Below, piece after piece: positions 1-12,125 of a stretch of DNA of 64,000 nt. The DNA comes from Microcebus murinus. Lineage: Eukaryota > Chordata > Mammalia > Primates > Cheirogaleidae. The position numbers were made by a program, and so were the translations under genes. A model generated the notes under the pieces. The model saw only the letters and a list, made by a program, of their open reading frames with translations, was not told where the DNA came from and did no database searches. Position 1 is the first letter of the stretch. Every line of letters begins with the position of its first letter. The DNA lies in the NCBI RefSeq assembly GCF_040939455.1, contig NC_134122.1:29977501-30041500 (forward strand). Direction: 5' to 3'.

Positions 1-216
1 CTCACCCTGCCAAGGGTCCGCCCACAGTGTTAGGGATGTTATGTCATTGTCTGGGCCTGGCTGACCATCTGTGAAACATCTGTAAGGCCCACTAGCCCTG
101 GGGACTGGGCCACGAGAACATTTACGTCCCCAGAGGCCAGGCCCAGGGCTGATAGGTGGGCCGCAGGAGTGGCCGAGAGGCAGGATGGACAGCTCACAGT
201 GTCTCTGCCTACCCAG

Positions 217-281
217 GTGCTCTACAAGCTGGCGTGGAGCGAGAGCATGGAGAGGGACTGCGCCACCTTCTGTGCCAAGAA
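217..281 (+). CDS. CUX1: CUX1/CASP penultimate coding exon
   Basis: The acceptor is a pyrimidine-rich tract ending in CCCAG at 216 and the donor is AA|GTGAGG at 282. The 65-nt exon starts in phase 0 and ends with two bases of a lysine codon completed by the next exon. It encodes the stretch just after the membrane anchor. Confidence 0.9.
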
Positions 282-593
282 GTGAGGACACCACCTGGGC
301 CCACCTACACCAAGCCCCTCAGCGCCACCCTATAGCACCCCTGAGCCCCTTCATCATGTCCCCTGCTCCTCAGCCCCCCACCACACCTCCCATTCTGGTC
401 CTCCCCCTCCCCTTACCACGCCCCCTCCCCAACCCCACCCCGTCACACAGTGCACGTCTGTCCCCCATACACATTTCTTTCCTTTTTACACTCGCCGTCA
501 GCAAAGGTTTCTGTGCCCCCCAGGTTCGCCGACCACCTGCACAAGTTCCATGAGAATGACAACGGGGCGGCAGCTGGTGACTTGTGGCAGTGA
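217..593 (+). CDS. CUX1: CUX1, CASP isoform: last two coding exons (partial gene)
   Basis: The C-terminal end of the CASP product of CUX1 is encoded by two exons, 217-281 and 524-593, that splice in phase across a 242-bp intron. CASP shares the N-terminal coiled-coil part of CUX1 but replaces the cut repeats and homeodomain with a membrane anchor. It is a Golgi protein of the golgin type, known to work with golgin-84 in COPI vesicle tethering. The readable residues run from VLYKLAWSE through FADHLHKFHEND to GDLWQ and stop. This is the tail that follows the single transmembrane segment, whose exon lies upstream of the window. The product is recognised from the family's characteristic ending. 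No frameshift or internal stop is seen. The homeodomain-type 3' exons of CUX1 are not in this window. Confidence 0.93.
524..593 (+). CDS. CUX1: CUX1/CASP terminal coding exon with stop
   Basis: The acceptor is CCCCCCAG at 523. The first base completes the split lysine codon, then 22 residues (FADHLHKF...GDLWQ) precede TGA at 591-593. Confidence 0.92.
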
Positions 594-1465
594 CCCCCTG
601 GCCTCCCCCACGACAGTGACGGCTGCATGCCCCTCCCCTGCTTGCTCAGCTGCTTCTAATGACTTAGACTCCCCTGAAGACCCCCCACAGAAACTGCTCT
701 TGTCCTCTCCCAACAGCTGCCAGAAGTCCCAGGTCCCCTTGGGCCCCCTGAAAGAATGTGTCAACCACATCAGGGCCCCTAGTTCCAGGCAGCCCCCAAG
801 CCAAGCCAAAGGGGCCCCCTCAGGCCCCACCTCAGGCTGGTAACCAGCCTGGGCTCTGCCCACAGCCTGACCTCTAGCCCTGGTGGCAGAGACCCCCCAG
901 CTGTGACGCTGATCAAGTTACCACTGACTCTGGCAGTGGTTAATCCAGTTTGAATTCCCTGGGCCTGTCTGCAGCAGGACTCTCAAGTCCCCTGGGGCTA
1001 GGATCCTGGCCACCTCCCCCAAGAGGTGGAACGCCCTGCCTTCTAGGCCAGCAGGCTTTGAGTCCCCTGGCCTGCCTTTGTCATCGGCCATACCCCCCAG
1101 AGGACATAAGGTTTGACAAGACCTAGTCTGCTCACTGCCCCTACCCCAAGAGGAGGAGCCCCAGCAGGTAGCACAGTTTCTGTTACCCCTCCCTGCCCCC
1201 AGCCCATGATTTCTGTTTTTTTCTTTAGCAAGATATGCTGGTTTCTAGGTGAGGGAGAGTCTCCAGTGAGCGCCCCCTATGCCCCAGGCTCTTCAGCCCC
1301 AAGGACTGGACTGAGGTTGCCAGAGCACTTCTGGGCCAGTCAGAACTGGCTGTGGGCCACCCTAGCATGGCCACCTCTCAGGGCCACTGGCAGGTCTTCC
1401 TAAGTTAGATTTGCGCTTGCATGCTCAGCTTGGCACATTCGGAATAAACCCTTGTTGCAGCCACA
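594..1465 (+). other. CUX1: CUX1 (CASP form) 3' UTR
   Basis: This is non-coding sequence after the CASP stop, with no further open exon in frame. It runs about 870 bases to a canonical polyadenylation hexamer, and the cleavage point is estimated, not seen. Confidence 0.7.
1443..1448 (+). terminator. CUX1: CUX1/CASP polyadenylation signal AATAAA
   Basis: A canonical AATAAA is followed about 20 bases later by a GT-rich stretch (ttggtgccctgtgctctgtg, 1467-1486). That is the expected layout of a cleavage site with its downstream element. It is the first AATAAA after the stop codon. Confidence 0.75.
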
Positions 1466-1469
1466 TTGG

Positions 1470-3500
1470 TGCCCTGTGCTCTGTGGCCCTGGAGCTCTGT
1501 AATGCTGGGGGTACGGAGGGGGCGGCTGGTAGGCACCTGCAGCGCCCCCCAGCGTTGGAGCAGGAGCTGACCTCGCAGCTGGTCTGCTGGTGTGGGGCAT
1601 GGCCCTGGCACACAGGACGTCTCTCCCCTGCTTCCTGTTCCCAGGAATTCCATGAGTGGGTCCAGAGCTTTGCTGAAACCCAAACCCACAGTGTCTGAGT
1701 TTTCCTGAACAAGCAAGCAGCCCCGTCAAAAAGGGAAATCCATTGCTTTTCTCAAAAGCCACCCGTCATGCTGTGGTTGGGCGTATGACGTGTCTTGGGG
1801 GACCCACGTCAGTTCCTAGGGAATCCCTACTTCCCTACTGGGTGCCCTGGAGCTGTGTCTGAAGTGTGCCCCTTTCCCTTGGGCCCCTGCTTGCTAGGCG
1901 CTGCGGAGCCCATGCCCACCAAGCCCCCTGAGCACCAGCCTTGCACAGGCAGCCTCACGCCCAGCCCAGCCCCACTCGTGTAGGTCCCCTCAGCCCCAGA
2001 TGGAGGAGCGCTTCCTCTTGGTCTGTATTGGTTGGCATTAGCCCACCCTCCGCGTGGCCCACAAGGCTGGCTTCAAACCCAGTTCCTACCCTGCAGCCCA
2101 CCAGGCCAGGGGCCCCTGTGCTAGCTTTATCTCAGTTTTTGTCCTGAACAATCTAGAGCTTGTACACCCAGGGGTCCCTCTTTGGGATCCCACCCCCAGC
2201 ACCCATCATCATCTGGTCAGAACTTCCTCCAAGACCCTAAAGCCTCCTGCCTTCAGGGACCCAGGATGAATCTTTCTTCCCTGACCCTTATTCCTGTCCC
2301 CTATGACAGCTGTTCTTGGCCAACCACGCCCCTTCTACCCCCACTGCCACTTCCACATCTCCCATCAGTTCCTCATTGTGGGTCCAAGTCACTCTGAAGC
2401 CATCCCCTCCTCACTTCCTCCTCCCTGAGTATGGATCAGAGCTACTGTCCTGCCCAAGGCTTCCCATCTGAGGACCTTCTCTGGCCACTGACAGTCCACC
2501 CGTGGAGCTCAGCCCACCACTGGGAACCAGGTTAGTCCACTGTGCCCTAGGCTCTCCCCTCTCCAGGGAGGTTGGGGGGCCACAGCCAGGTGGCCCAGGG
2601 AGTGGAGCCTTCCTCTCTCCCACTGTGAGCAGTCAATCCCTCACCCCCCCCCCAGCCCTTCCCAGCTTCATTCATAGGTGTCCTGGTTCCCAGCCAGGCA
2701 TCCAGGCCTGTGTGCAGCTCAGATCGAAGGCTGGACCACTGCCTAAGCTTTCATTAAGTTTGCTTGCCAGGTCCTCAGTGGGGATGTGTGTGGCAGGGAC
2801 AGGGCTGGCCGTGTTTCAGTGCCCGGTGGGAGGCAGCAGGCAGCGCTTGGGGCAGCAGGTGAGGGCTCTGGGCCAGTCTCCACCTTCAACCCCCGAGACC
2901 CCACCTTTTCCATCCATAAGAAGGGGATAAAAACCCTGGCGGCCCTGCTTCCTGGGAAATGAGAGATGTGAAATGGAGGAAAGGCTAAAGGGCTCTCTAC
3001 AAAGGTCAAAGGTCAGTATGGATCAGGGAGGACAACAGATGGAGGAAGTCCCAGCTAGCAGGGAGACCGTGGCAGACCACAGAACTGCTGGAGGTGGGGG
3101 CAAGGAGAAGCTGGCTGAACCCCCTGTGGGGGCAGAGGGCAAGGAGAGGATGGGAGAAGGCACTCAGGGGCCTTCCCCAGCTCTCCCCAGGAATTGGTCT
3201 TTCCCTAAGTGGCCCTTTCCCTAAGTGGCCCTGTCCACACTGATGCCCTCCCTCCCCCATCTTGGACCCCTTCCAGGCCTTCTACAGCCCCTCCTTTTCT
3301 TTGGGGAAGCCTCCTGGAACTCCGCCCCCAACCCAGCACAGGGGTCAGACCACAAGTGCCTGCAGAGCCCAACAGGACTCTTAGCCCGATTCATCTCTGC
3401 CTTAACTTAGGCGGGGTTCTGGATCCAAGCAGGGGTGAGGCGGCCAGGGCTGTGGTCCCCCTTCATCCCACCCCACTGTGACCTCTGACACCTCTCCGGG
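1470..3500. other. CUX1-SH2B2 intergenic gap
   Basis: There is no convincing gene here. The sequence is moderately GC-rich and without young repeats. The open frames in it lack splice context and conserved motifs. It separates the CUX1 polyadenylation site from the SH2B2 CpG island by only about 2 kb. Confidence 0.6.
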
Positions 3501-3539
3501 TGGCACCAGTATCCCCAACATTGTGAAAGTTGGGTGGTG

Positions 3540-5050
3540 GGTGCGCCGTGTTCCTGAGGTCTGCCCCGCCCAGTGTCCCCCGCGATTTCCCGCATCAGGA
3601 GGGCCGGAGGGAGGGGGCGTGGTGCTTGTCCTCGGGATTTATGAGAATAAGAGCCGACTTTCCCGTTGCGACATCTAGGCCTCCTCGAGGCTCCCATTGT
3701 CCCGCAACGGAGGGTCTGGCGATGGCCCCCGCAGAGTGCCCGTCACCGAGGGGCGTCCCGAGGGCGTCCAAGTCCTGTACACCCCACCACGCAGTACACC
3801 CACCTGGCCCCACCCGCCACATCCCCGCAGCCACTACCCCGGGTTCCGGGGGTCGCCCCCGCGCCGAGGGGATTCCAGCGCCTGGCCTGGAGCTGGCTCC
3901 GCGACACGCGGACCCCCACCCCAGATGGGCGGCTCAGGGCCCGTTCCTAACGCCTCTGGACCCCAGGGCCAGTCTCGGCCCCACAGTCGCCGAGAGAAGG
4001 CGAGCTTCGGCCGCAGACGCTGCTCGGGCTCCGCGGAGGGCTGGGGGCGCGGCGGGGGCGGGGCCGGCGCGGCGCGAGGCGAGCGGGGGCGGGGCTCGCG
4101 GCGGGGGCGGGGCCGGAGGCGCGCGCGGCGCGGGCGGGGGTCGGGAGGGGGAGAGGCGGGGCGCGCGCCGTGCGGGGCTGGGCTCGGAGCGCGCGGGGCT
4201 CCGCGGCAGGAGAGCCGCGCGGGGGCCGCGCCAGGACCGCGAGGAGGGCACGAGCCTCGGGGGTTGTGGACGCGCGAGGGAGCAGTCGCCGCCGCCGCCG
4301 GCTCCCGACTGGAGGAAGCTCAGCCAGCCGCGGGCCATGAGCCGCCGGGCCCCGGGAACCCGGCCGCGGTCGGGGCAGCGCTCCTCCGGCGCCCCGGCCC
4401 GCGCGGCCGCAGCTGCGCGCCTGTAGGTATGGCCTGCTCGTCCTCAGTTCTCCGTCCCCCGGTCCCTCACGCCAGACCCGGTCCGTCCCAGAGGACATGC
4501 GTGTGTGCGCGCACCGCTGCCCCGGGGAGAGCGGCCGCACGCGCCCCGGTCCGCGCGTGTCGTCTTTGTGTGCGCGGGTGGGAGGGAGGAGAGTGAGCGA
4601 GAGACGGGATGCTTCCCTGGCTGGGATCGGCTCCCGGGCCCCCTCTCTGGAGGGGCGGGGAGTGGCTGGAGGGGCCAAGCTGCCTCCGTAGCAGCTGCAC
4701 TCCCGCACCGTGGGGCGAGCGCCGCGGGCCCCCTGGAGAAGGGGTCTCTGGCTTGGGGAGGGGTCGCCCACGTCTCTTCCCTAGGCTGGGTTGGTCAACG
4801 TAGAATGAGAGTGAGGGCCACCGCGGGGGGCGGGGCGGGAAGGACCCCATTCGGGCCACAGACCCTGGGCTGGCACGCCCTCCGTTTGGCCCAGGCCCCC
4901 TTTCTCGACCCGCCCACCCGGGGAGCTCCCCTGCAGCCTCAGATAGTGGGGAGGATCGCTGTGGGTGCCCGAGAGGCCGGCGCCTTTAAGAAGAGGCGGT
5001 TCGTGCCCTCCATTCAGGCCCTTCGGCCTCGCCATTGATGAACCTGCGGG
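3540..5050 (+). promoter_or_regulatory. SH2B2: SH2B2 CpG island promoter
   Basis: This block is very rich in G+C and CpG, densest at about 4000-4430. It has four clustered GC boxes (Sp1-type GGGGGCGGGG at 4054, 4085 and 4103, and GGGCGGGGG at 4132) and no TATA box in a suitable place. It lies immediately upstream of a splice donor (4427) and at the syntenic position of the SH2B2 5' end. This is the layout of a TATA-less promoter with dispersed starts. The long arginine/glycine/proline-rich open frames inside it are products of GC richness. Confidence 0.85.
4180..4426 (+). other. SH2B2: SH2B2 non-coding exon 1 (5' UTR; start approximate)
   Basis: The 3' boundary is a good donor, CTGTAG|GTATGG at 4427, just downstream of the GC boxes. 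The exon carries no start codon that reads into the SH2B2 frame. Translation starts in the next exon, about 10.8 kb away. The transcription start is inferred from the GC-box cluster and cannot be fixed from sequence. Confidence 0.5.
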
Positions 5051-5958
5051 CATTGATGAACGTAGCGAGGCCGGAACCGCGCCAGCCCAGGGGGCTGAAA
5101 CTAGGCAGAGTCAGGGGACCCACCGGCGCCCCACATCCCCGAAGTGGGGCCTTCAGGAAGAGAAGTCTGCAGTGTCTGGGGCTCTCAGGAGCCAAGCAAG
5201 GCAGACCCGGCAGCCTCAGGCGAGACCGTGAACATGAATAACCCCTGATCTACGTTCACATCGAGTCGGTGCTGGGCAGAGCCTCAGGGTGGCTGTCAGA
5301 CCTGGGTTGATTCCTACCAATGCTCTTTGAGACATTATCTACCCTGTAAAGTCGGGCTGGTGCTGCCTGCCTCTTAGCTGGGGGACTGGCAAGAGTTGCC
5401 TCCCTCCAACTCGGGTCCCGGAGCCGGAGTGCGTGAACTCCTCTGGGCGGGCGGGGCAGGGAGGGCGGAGGGGCGTGGTTTCCCCTAGAGACTTCGGCTG
5501 TTTCTTGATCTGAATGAAGCCCCCCTCCTCTGCCCCACCTTGAACAAATCTCTTCCCTCCTGCCCCCCTGCTTCATGCAGGAAGCCACTAATTTGGGGAG
5601 TGACCCAGAACTTTTCAAAACTCCAGGAACTTTGTTTGGAAGAGGTCTGGCAGCCACTGTGGCAATACTTTTAGGCTACCTTCAATCACATTTATGGAGA
5701 TCTCTGAGGCAGAATTTCCCACCAGCTGCTTCCTTCTACTCTTCTCCCTAGAATTCTGTCCCACCAATGTCCAGGAGTACCGCCACCACCTGGAGGGTGT
5801 GAATGCAGGTGCTTCTTATGCTGCTTAGTTGAAAGTTTCTAGGTCATGGAAGGTTAATGCACATGCTTTAATTCTTATCCTTGTTGTGGAAAACCTGCCT
5901 ACACTTTCTAAACTCCTCCTCCCTACATAACGTGGGTCTCCTAGGGAGAACTCCTGAA

Positions 5959-5984
5959 CACCACCACCACCACCACCACCACCC
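5959..5984 (+). repeat. (CAC)n microsatellite
   Basis: About eight and a half uninterrupted CAC units lie in SH2B2 intron 1. It reads as histidines in one frame but no gene supports that. Confidence 0.9.
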
Positions 5985-6074
5985 ATGGGCTTCCCTTCAG
6001 GGTGTTGGAAGTGGGGCCACCACCCTGGTGGAGCCTAGGCCTCCCAGGGGTGAGCATTCAGTTTCAACTTGACT

Positions 6075-6285
6075 CGTGCCAGGCAACAGCCATCAGTGTC
6101 GTTTGCCATGTGATCTTCACAACAACCCTGTGGATTTGGCACTATTATTACCCCATTTTATAGAGGAGGAAACAAATATAGGCATGTGAAATGACTTGCC
6201 CAGTGTCCCTCAGCCAACGAGCCAGGGCTCTAAACCATTTCTCTCTGGCAAGAGCCTGGGTCTTACTCCTTGTACTGTCTGCCCA
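6075..6285 (+). repeat. MIR SINE remnant
   Basis: The MIR core signature is visible: an 'attattaccccattttatagaggagg' type segment followed by 'gacttgcccagtgtc'. It is diverged, as expected of an old mammalian-wide element. Confidence 0.75.
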
Positions 6286-7764
6286 GCCTGGGTTGTAGGG
6301 AATTAGGGGGTTAGGTGCCTCTGGCCTCCTGGCTGCTGTCCCCATGGGGTTATGGTTCAGTCTTGCAGCCTGTTGATTCACACCGTCCATGTGGGGCCAG
6401 AGGGGCCTGGGGTGGTTTCTCTTCCTCGCTCACCTGGTTGGGTCTGTTTTTGTGGTGTCCCAGGGGATAGCAGGTGTGACTCCTCAACAGTCGGCCACAG
6501 CCCACACTGTTTGGGCAGAGCAGGCTAGGCATCGCTGTGTGGGAGCACAGCATCTTTTGGTTCCTCTAGGTGAAGCGGGGTTTGTGTTCCATTCTCCAGA
6601 CATTTCCAACCCTCTGAGGACAGGGGAGCCAGCCAGAGGCTCACAGTCTGGTGACAGGCCATAGCCATGTGGTATAGTGGAGGGGCAGGGGGCAAGGGCG
6701 GAGGTGGGGACAGGATAAAGAAGGGGCATTTCCAAGGCCTCCACAGGCTTGGGGCCTGCCAGCTATTGAAGCAGAGGAGTGGCAATGGGTGGGGCAATGC
6801 TGGGCTAGATGCTGGGACTCTGAGCAGAGGACAAGCAGGGGTTGGAGGAAGAGGATGTATTAGAACTTGGATGTGGTAAGTGAGGTAGCTGGAGATCAGC
6901 CAGGCTGGGAGTTGAGGAGCTCAAAGAAAGGCCCAGGGACCCTTATGTGCCTGCAGTCCCCAGAGTTCTGGGATGCTCAGAGATGAAGGCAGCCATCGGA
7001 GTTCTCAGTAAGAAGTCACTGCTATGTGTGTCATGAAGAAGCTGGAAGGCAGACTGGTAAGCTAAGTGGTAGGGATCAAGGGGGGCACATCCTGCAGTTT
7101 TGGGGGCCTGGGCCAGACCCAAGTGAGGTCCATGACATTGGGATAGAAGAGGCAAAGAGGCTCAGACCAAGGCTGGTGAGGGGGCCCCTCTATTCTGCAA
7201 CCCCAGGAGGGCAGGGTAGGGTGGGAGAAAGCAGAACCAATGTCGCTGGAGCCAGCCCAGCCTGCTCTCCACCTACAGAGCCCATCCAGGAACTGTCCAG
7301 CACTGGCTGCTCCTGAAGGAGGATGGGCCTACCTCCTGAGCCCCCAGGCCCTGGCTTAGCTGGTTGCCCTGACCCCCACTCCCTGCTCATCTGACCCCTA
7401 CTTCCTGCAGAGCCCAGCTCTGGGTTCCCCTGCCCCCCCCAGTCCCTCAGAGTGCCCCCCCTCTAAAGGTGGGCACCTCCTTTCCTGAAGCAGGGACTGG
7501 GTCCCCCCACTGTACCCTTGGAGGGGAAGCTCCCCAAGAACAGGTCCCCGCTGGGAGTGGCATATGCTTCAGAAAGGGACAGATCTGGAACATGGCTGCA
7601 GGTGGGTCCAGGTTCTGCTGCCCTGGACCTGATGGTCACAAGGGGTCACAAGGGGCCTGATGCAGTGTGGGCGCCAGTGCAAATCCAGTGGATGATGGGC
7701 TAGTTGCCTCCCTTGCCAGAACCCCACTTCTTCATCTGTATGGCAGAGAATCCTCTCTTCCTTA

Positions 7765-7890
7765 CGGGAAAGATGTGAAGGGAGAGAGGTTTTAAACAGG
7801 GGCATGACCCAGTTAGATGTGGGTTCCAGAAAGCTGACCTTGGCCATACTGTGGAGCCTGGGTTCGTGTGCTGGGGGGAAGGAGGGGTTC
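7765..7890 (+). repeat. L2 LINE remnant
   Basis: The segment 'ttttaaacaggggcatgac' followed by 'ccagaaagctgacc' matches the pattern typical of the 3' region of LINE-2. It is short and diverged. Confidence 0.5.
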
Positions 7891-7984
7891 TGCAGCCGTC
7901 TGCCCAGAGCAGTCAGAGGAAAAGAGGGAATGGACACAAGATACTTAGGAAATAGAAGCAGAGGAGCTTTAATTTTTCAGCAAA

Positions 7985-8155
7985 CTACTTATTTAGTCTT
8001 CATGACAGCTCTGTGAGGTTGATGCTGCTCTAACCAGATAGGGAAACTGAGGCTTCAGGAGGCCAAGAGGTCACACAGCTAGGAAGCAGGGGAGCTGGGA
8101 TTCAAACCCAGACATTCTGGCTCCAGATCTCAGGTTTTTAACCACTCCACTGTCC
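7985..8155 (+). repeat. MIR SINE remnant
   Basis: The core 'gggaaactgaggcttcagg', then 'ggtcacacagctaggaagc' and 'gattcaaacccagacat', is a textbook MIR in sense orientation. Confidence 0.85.
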
Positions 8156-9479
8156 CATCGTGTGAAATGACCAGATGTGGACGTAGGAAGATGCCAAGGC
8201 AGTGGAGTCCCCTGTGATGGGGAGCAACTGTCAGCTGCAGCTTGGGGGGCCCCTGGGACTGAGGTTCTGCAGGCCCCAGAGCCAGAAGGGCTTCTTGTCA
8301 AGGTTGGGGTGTCAGTAAAAGCGAGGGGCTAAGCAGCAGGGCTCCCACCCTCCCGTGGTGGCAATGGCTGAGAGTTATGTGAGAGGCACAAGGATGTCCT
8401 GTATGGAACAACAGCCATGGAAACTGATGCTCAGAAAAGCCAAGAAAACTGAGTGTCCCACCCTCCCACCCATACAGGGGCATAGGTCCCAAAGGCTCTT
8501 AATCCACACTGTCCCTGTCACCAGTCAGAGTCCCCCCACCGCCACTCTGCAGCAAAGTCCCAGTAGATGCAAAGGTGTTAAGACCAGAAATCATGCGCAC
8601 TTCTGCCTTCTGTCAGGGTCGTGGGGTGAGGACAGATATTCTGGGTGGGAAGGGCTGGGAAATTCCAGCCACATCCTCGCTCTGGCAGGAGGCCCTGGTT
8701 CAGAGCCTGCCTTGTGGGGACTTGGTCTCCAGGGAGGTGGGGAGCAGGGCGGACCTGAGAACAACGCCCACATACCCAGCAGTGAAACAGAATGTGCCCT
8801 GTGTGTTCTGTCCCTTCATCCTCAGGGGAGAGGAAGAGTAGTACCCAGTCAGCCAGAGGAAGTCACTCCAGGCTGGAGGGATGGCCTGCCCAAAGGTTGT
8901 CTTTGTCCTGTATAGGGAGGGGTGGAAAGGACTTCCCCACAAAGACCAGGGGGGCAGCTGGAGGGAGTGTAGGATGGGAGGAGACTTTGTTGTAAAGTGT
9001 GAGGCTGGTGGGCCACGCCAGGCCAGTGCTGCTAGGGGCCTGAGGAGCCAGGAGGGTAGAGGACATGAGCAGCCATGGTTGGGCCTGCTTGCCAGAGGGT
9101 GGAGGAGACCGGAGGGAGGCTTTGTCTCCGCATCTTTTGTTCTGGGGCCCTAATGCAAGTGCCTCAGTTTCTCCATTGTGAATGGTTCACTAGCGGTGGG
9201 CCATGCTGGCCACCCCAGCCCAGAACAGAGGACCCTTAGTTGTGATCATCGCCCCTGCTCTCGCTTGGCTGTCTGGGTGCTGCTCTGAGGATGGAGCTGA
9301 GGGAGGGTGCAGGAGGAAGGGGGCATCTTGGCTCGGGGGATGGCTGCTGCCTGCGCTCTGCCTGGGCAGCCTTTCAGGGTGCTGGGTCGCTTGTCTGCGC
9401 TGCGAGACCCACAGACAGTCCTTTCTCTCCCAGGGGCTCCGCAGCCTCCTGTGGTGAGGAGGGTGCAGGGGGTGCCCGG

Positions 9480-9600
9480 CTGGCTGTGGGCGGGGCTCGA
9501 TCGTCGCTCCGCCCCCAGGGCCGCTGCCCACTGCGGGGCGCATCGATTGGTCGTTGGCCCATTAGCCAGAGGCGGCGAGACGAACTCATCAATATTTTAA
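9480..9600 (+). promoter_or_regulatory. Small GC-rich island in SH2B2 intron 1 (candidate alternative promoter or enhancer)
   Basis: About 120 bp of local CpG enrichment lies well away from the main island. It contains GC boxes (GGGCGGGG at 9488, CCGCCCC at 9509), an inverted CCAAT fused to ATCGAT (9542-9550) and ATCAAT at 9588. The combination suggests a control element. Function is inferred only, and no splice donor pairs convincingly with it. Confidence 0.4.
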
Positions 9601-11879
9601 GGAATGACCTGGCTATGGGGTCCGGAACTGTGCGCTGGTGAGGGCTGGAGACCTGCCGGTTTTTTGCCATCTCCAATTGTCAGTGCTATTTTTACCACCG
9701 GAAAGCCGGCTGCCCCCTCCCCCTGCCGAGCCTGCATCAGCTGGACCACGTCTAGCTGGGTTGGGGGCGGGGGTCTCCCGCCTGGGTTCCTGGCCATGGG
9801 GTAAAGGGAGGCCATAGCTTGGAAAGGAGATGAGCAGGGACTTGACTAGGCTTGCCCTGCCCTCCCTCCATCCCCTGCACCGACCATCTGAAGCCCCATC
9901 CAATCTGAGATGAGAACAAAAACATTTTTCAGGAGAAGCCAGTTGCCCAGCTGAGCCTAGAAAAACCAGGGGCTGATGAATTGGGGGACGGTGGTCTGCC
10001 CACCCAGTGCCCCATGGGGGGCCAGCAGCATAGGGGACCCAGCTGGGCTCCCTTTGTCTCCAACCCCAGTCCTCAAGAAAAGTCTAGGGAGGTGTGAAAC
10101 AACCCCTTACCTGGCCCTGATCCCAGTGGGGTGACAGCAGAGTCCCCAGCTTCAGTGTCCATGGGCCATCACTACAGCATCAAAATAGGGGGCCACTGCT
10201 CCAGCACCCCCTTTCCCTGATGGGGAAGCTGAGGCCCCAGGAGACACAGGGGCCAAGATAGATCTCCCAGTGCCCAGTCCAGCACTACCCCACACTGACT
10301 CAGTTGGTCTTTGCTGGCACCCTGGGACCATAGGGACAGAAATGGGACCCTGACCACAGAAACAAGGGAGTCAAGGGGTGCAGAGACAATAGGAGCTTAG
10401 GAAGATGGGGGGCGGTGCAGGGGAAGGCTCCTGGAAGAAGAGAGAGTTTTACACAGTCTAAAGGCCGAGGAGGACGGAGTAAGGCAGTGCAGGCAGAAGA
10501 GTGGTCCGGAGAGGTTGGGATGTGGGAACTCCCAAGGAGACGGGAGAGCCCAGGGCTGCCTGGGCAGTGGGGGGAGGGGCGAGGTGGGCCACCCAGCTTC
10601 AGGCCTCTGGGTTCCCCTCCCCCTCAGGCCCTACTTTTCTTCCATCTGGATCTGAGGTCACTTGCACAATGACAGAGGGCTCTGTCTGATTGATTGAATG
10701 TCACACTGCCTGGTCCCTAGAGAGGGCTGGAAACACCTCCTGGCCCCACCCAGAGGTTAGGGAAGCCCCAGCCCTGCCCATGACTGCACATGGATTATAG
10801 CATTGCAGGGACCACTGCCTGTGCCATCCTTACAGGGAAGGGCAGCCTCTCTTTTCCATTAAAGTGAGCAAAGTGAGGCTAGGGGTGTGGTCAGTGTCAC
10901 TCAGGGAACAGTGGGGTCAAGCCTTGAGCCCAAGTCAGCTGAGGTCCCTGTACCTGGTCTCCTCCCCAGTTACGGTCTCAAGGGCAGTTAGTGATGGCAC
11001 ATCCCTGCCCCTGCCATAGTGAGGCACTCTTCCTTGTGGCTTGCAGCCTCCCCTCTGCAGAGAGCCATGTCTGGGCTTCCTCTCCCTGCTGGCCCTGCTG
11101 CTTGGTGACTTTGGCCTCTGGCTAGTCAACCCCTCCTGCTTCTGTGTAGCCTGGATTGGTCCCAGGGGACACAGGGCTGCTGTGCCAGGCATCGGCCCAC
11201 AGGCTCCTAGCCAGCCTTCAGGGCAGGGCAGAGCAGGGCAGCCTAACCTCCTACTGCCTCCCAAGCCAGTCCCTGCCTAGCACGTGGCCACATACATCTC
11301 CCATACCCTTGGCAGATTCCTCTCTGAGTTCTACCCCCACTTCCAGTGAGGGCTAGTTGGAACCCACCTCACAAGCCTGCCCCAGGGCCTTGTCCCCCAA
11401 CTCTGTGGCTTCCCCCTGCCAAGGGTTTTGCCAGCCGGTGGGAAGAGCTGGGAGAGACAGAGATTGATGCCTGAGAACCCTGAACTGGGGCTGACTTCCT
11501 GCCCACCCCACATGGGCCATAATTATCTCAAATAGGCACATCTAGCCTTCCCAGGCTACCATGTCACCTGCTCTGCCACCCCCACCCCCGTTGGTCCCAG
11601 TAGTACAGGAAAGAGATGGCCCTGGGGAGCACTGGCCTGCTGGATAAATGGATGGGCGCAGGAACAGGGCCTCCTGGGCTCAGCTGCAGCCCCACCCCCA
11701 CCACAGGAAATGCCACCCCCAAGGGTCAGACCAAGGCCTCAGCCTGGGCTCACTACCATCCCTGGAGGCCGTGGTAGTGGTGGCAGGTGCATTCCTGCCT
11801 TCCCAGGGGATGGAGCAAGTACCAGGAGCCTGGGATATGACTCAGGCCTGCCTTCTGTCCCTGAGGACTGCCTATGCCA

Positions 11880-12125
11880 GATGGGGAGAGAGACATGGAA
11901 ACAGACACTTGGAGCACCCTACAGCTGGCACAGTGCTAAAAGGACATACTGGAGGGGACTGTAGGAGCTCAGAGGAGACACTTGTGCCAGCCTGGGTTGG
12001 GGGGACAGGGGTGGTAGTGTCAGGGAAGGCTTCCTGGAGGAGGTGACTTCTGGATTAGTTATTGAAGGATGATTAGGAGTTAGCCAGATGAAAAAGGAAA
12101 AACAGGGCAGGAAAAAGACCAGGTA
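11880..12125 (+). repeat. L2 LINE remnant
   Basis: The run 'tcagggaaggcttcctggag' followed by 'aggatgattaggagttagcc' is a common signature of LINE-2 3' sequence. It is diverged. Confidence 0.6.

Noticed and set aside
185..553. 122-codon Pro/Ser-rich open frame over the CUX1 exons
   Set aside because: Wrong frame relative to the recognised CASP exons. It reads through the intron.
3530..4596. Overlapping open frames of about 300 codons, Arg/Gly/Pro-rich, in both directions
   Set aside because: They lie in the SH2B2 CpG island, where high GC removes stop codons. Composition is biased, there is no domain, and the region is explained as promoter plus non-coding exon 1.
5959..5984. His-tag-like run
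   Set aside because: A (CAC)n microsatellite within an intron, not an engineered tag or gene.
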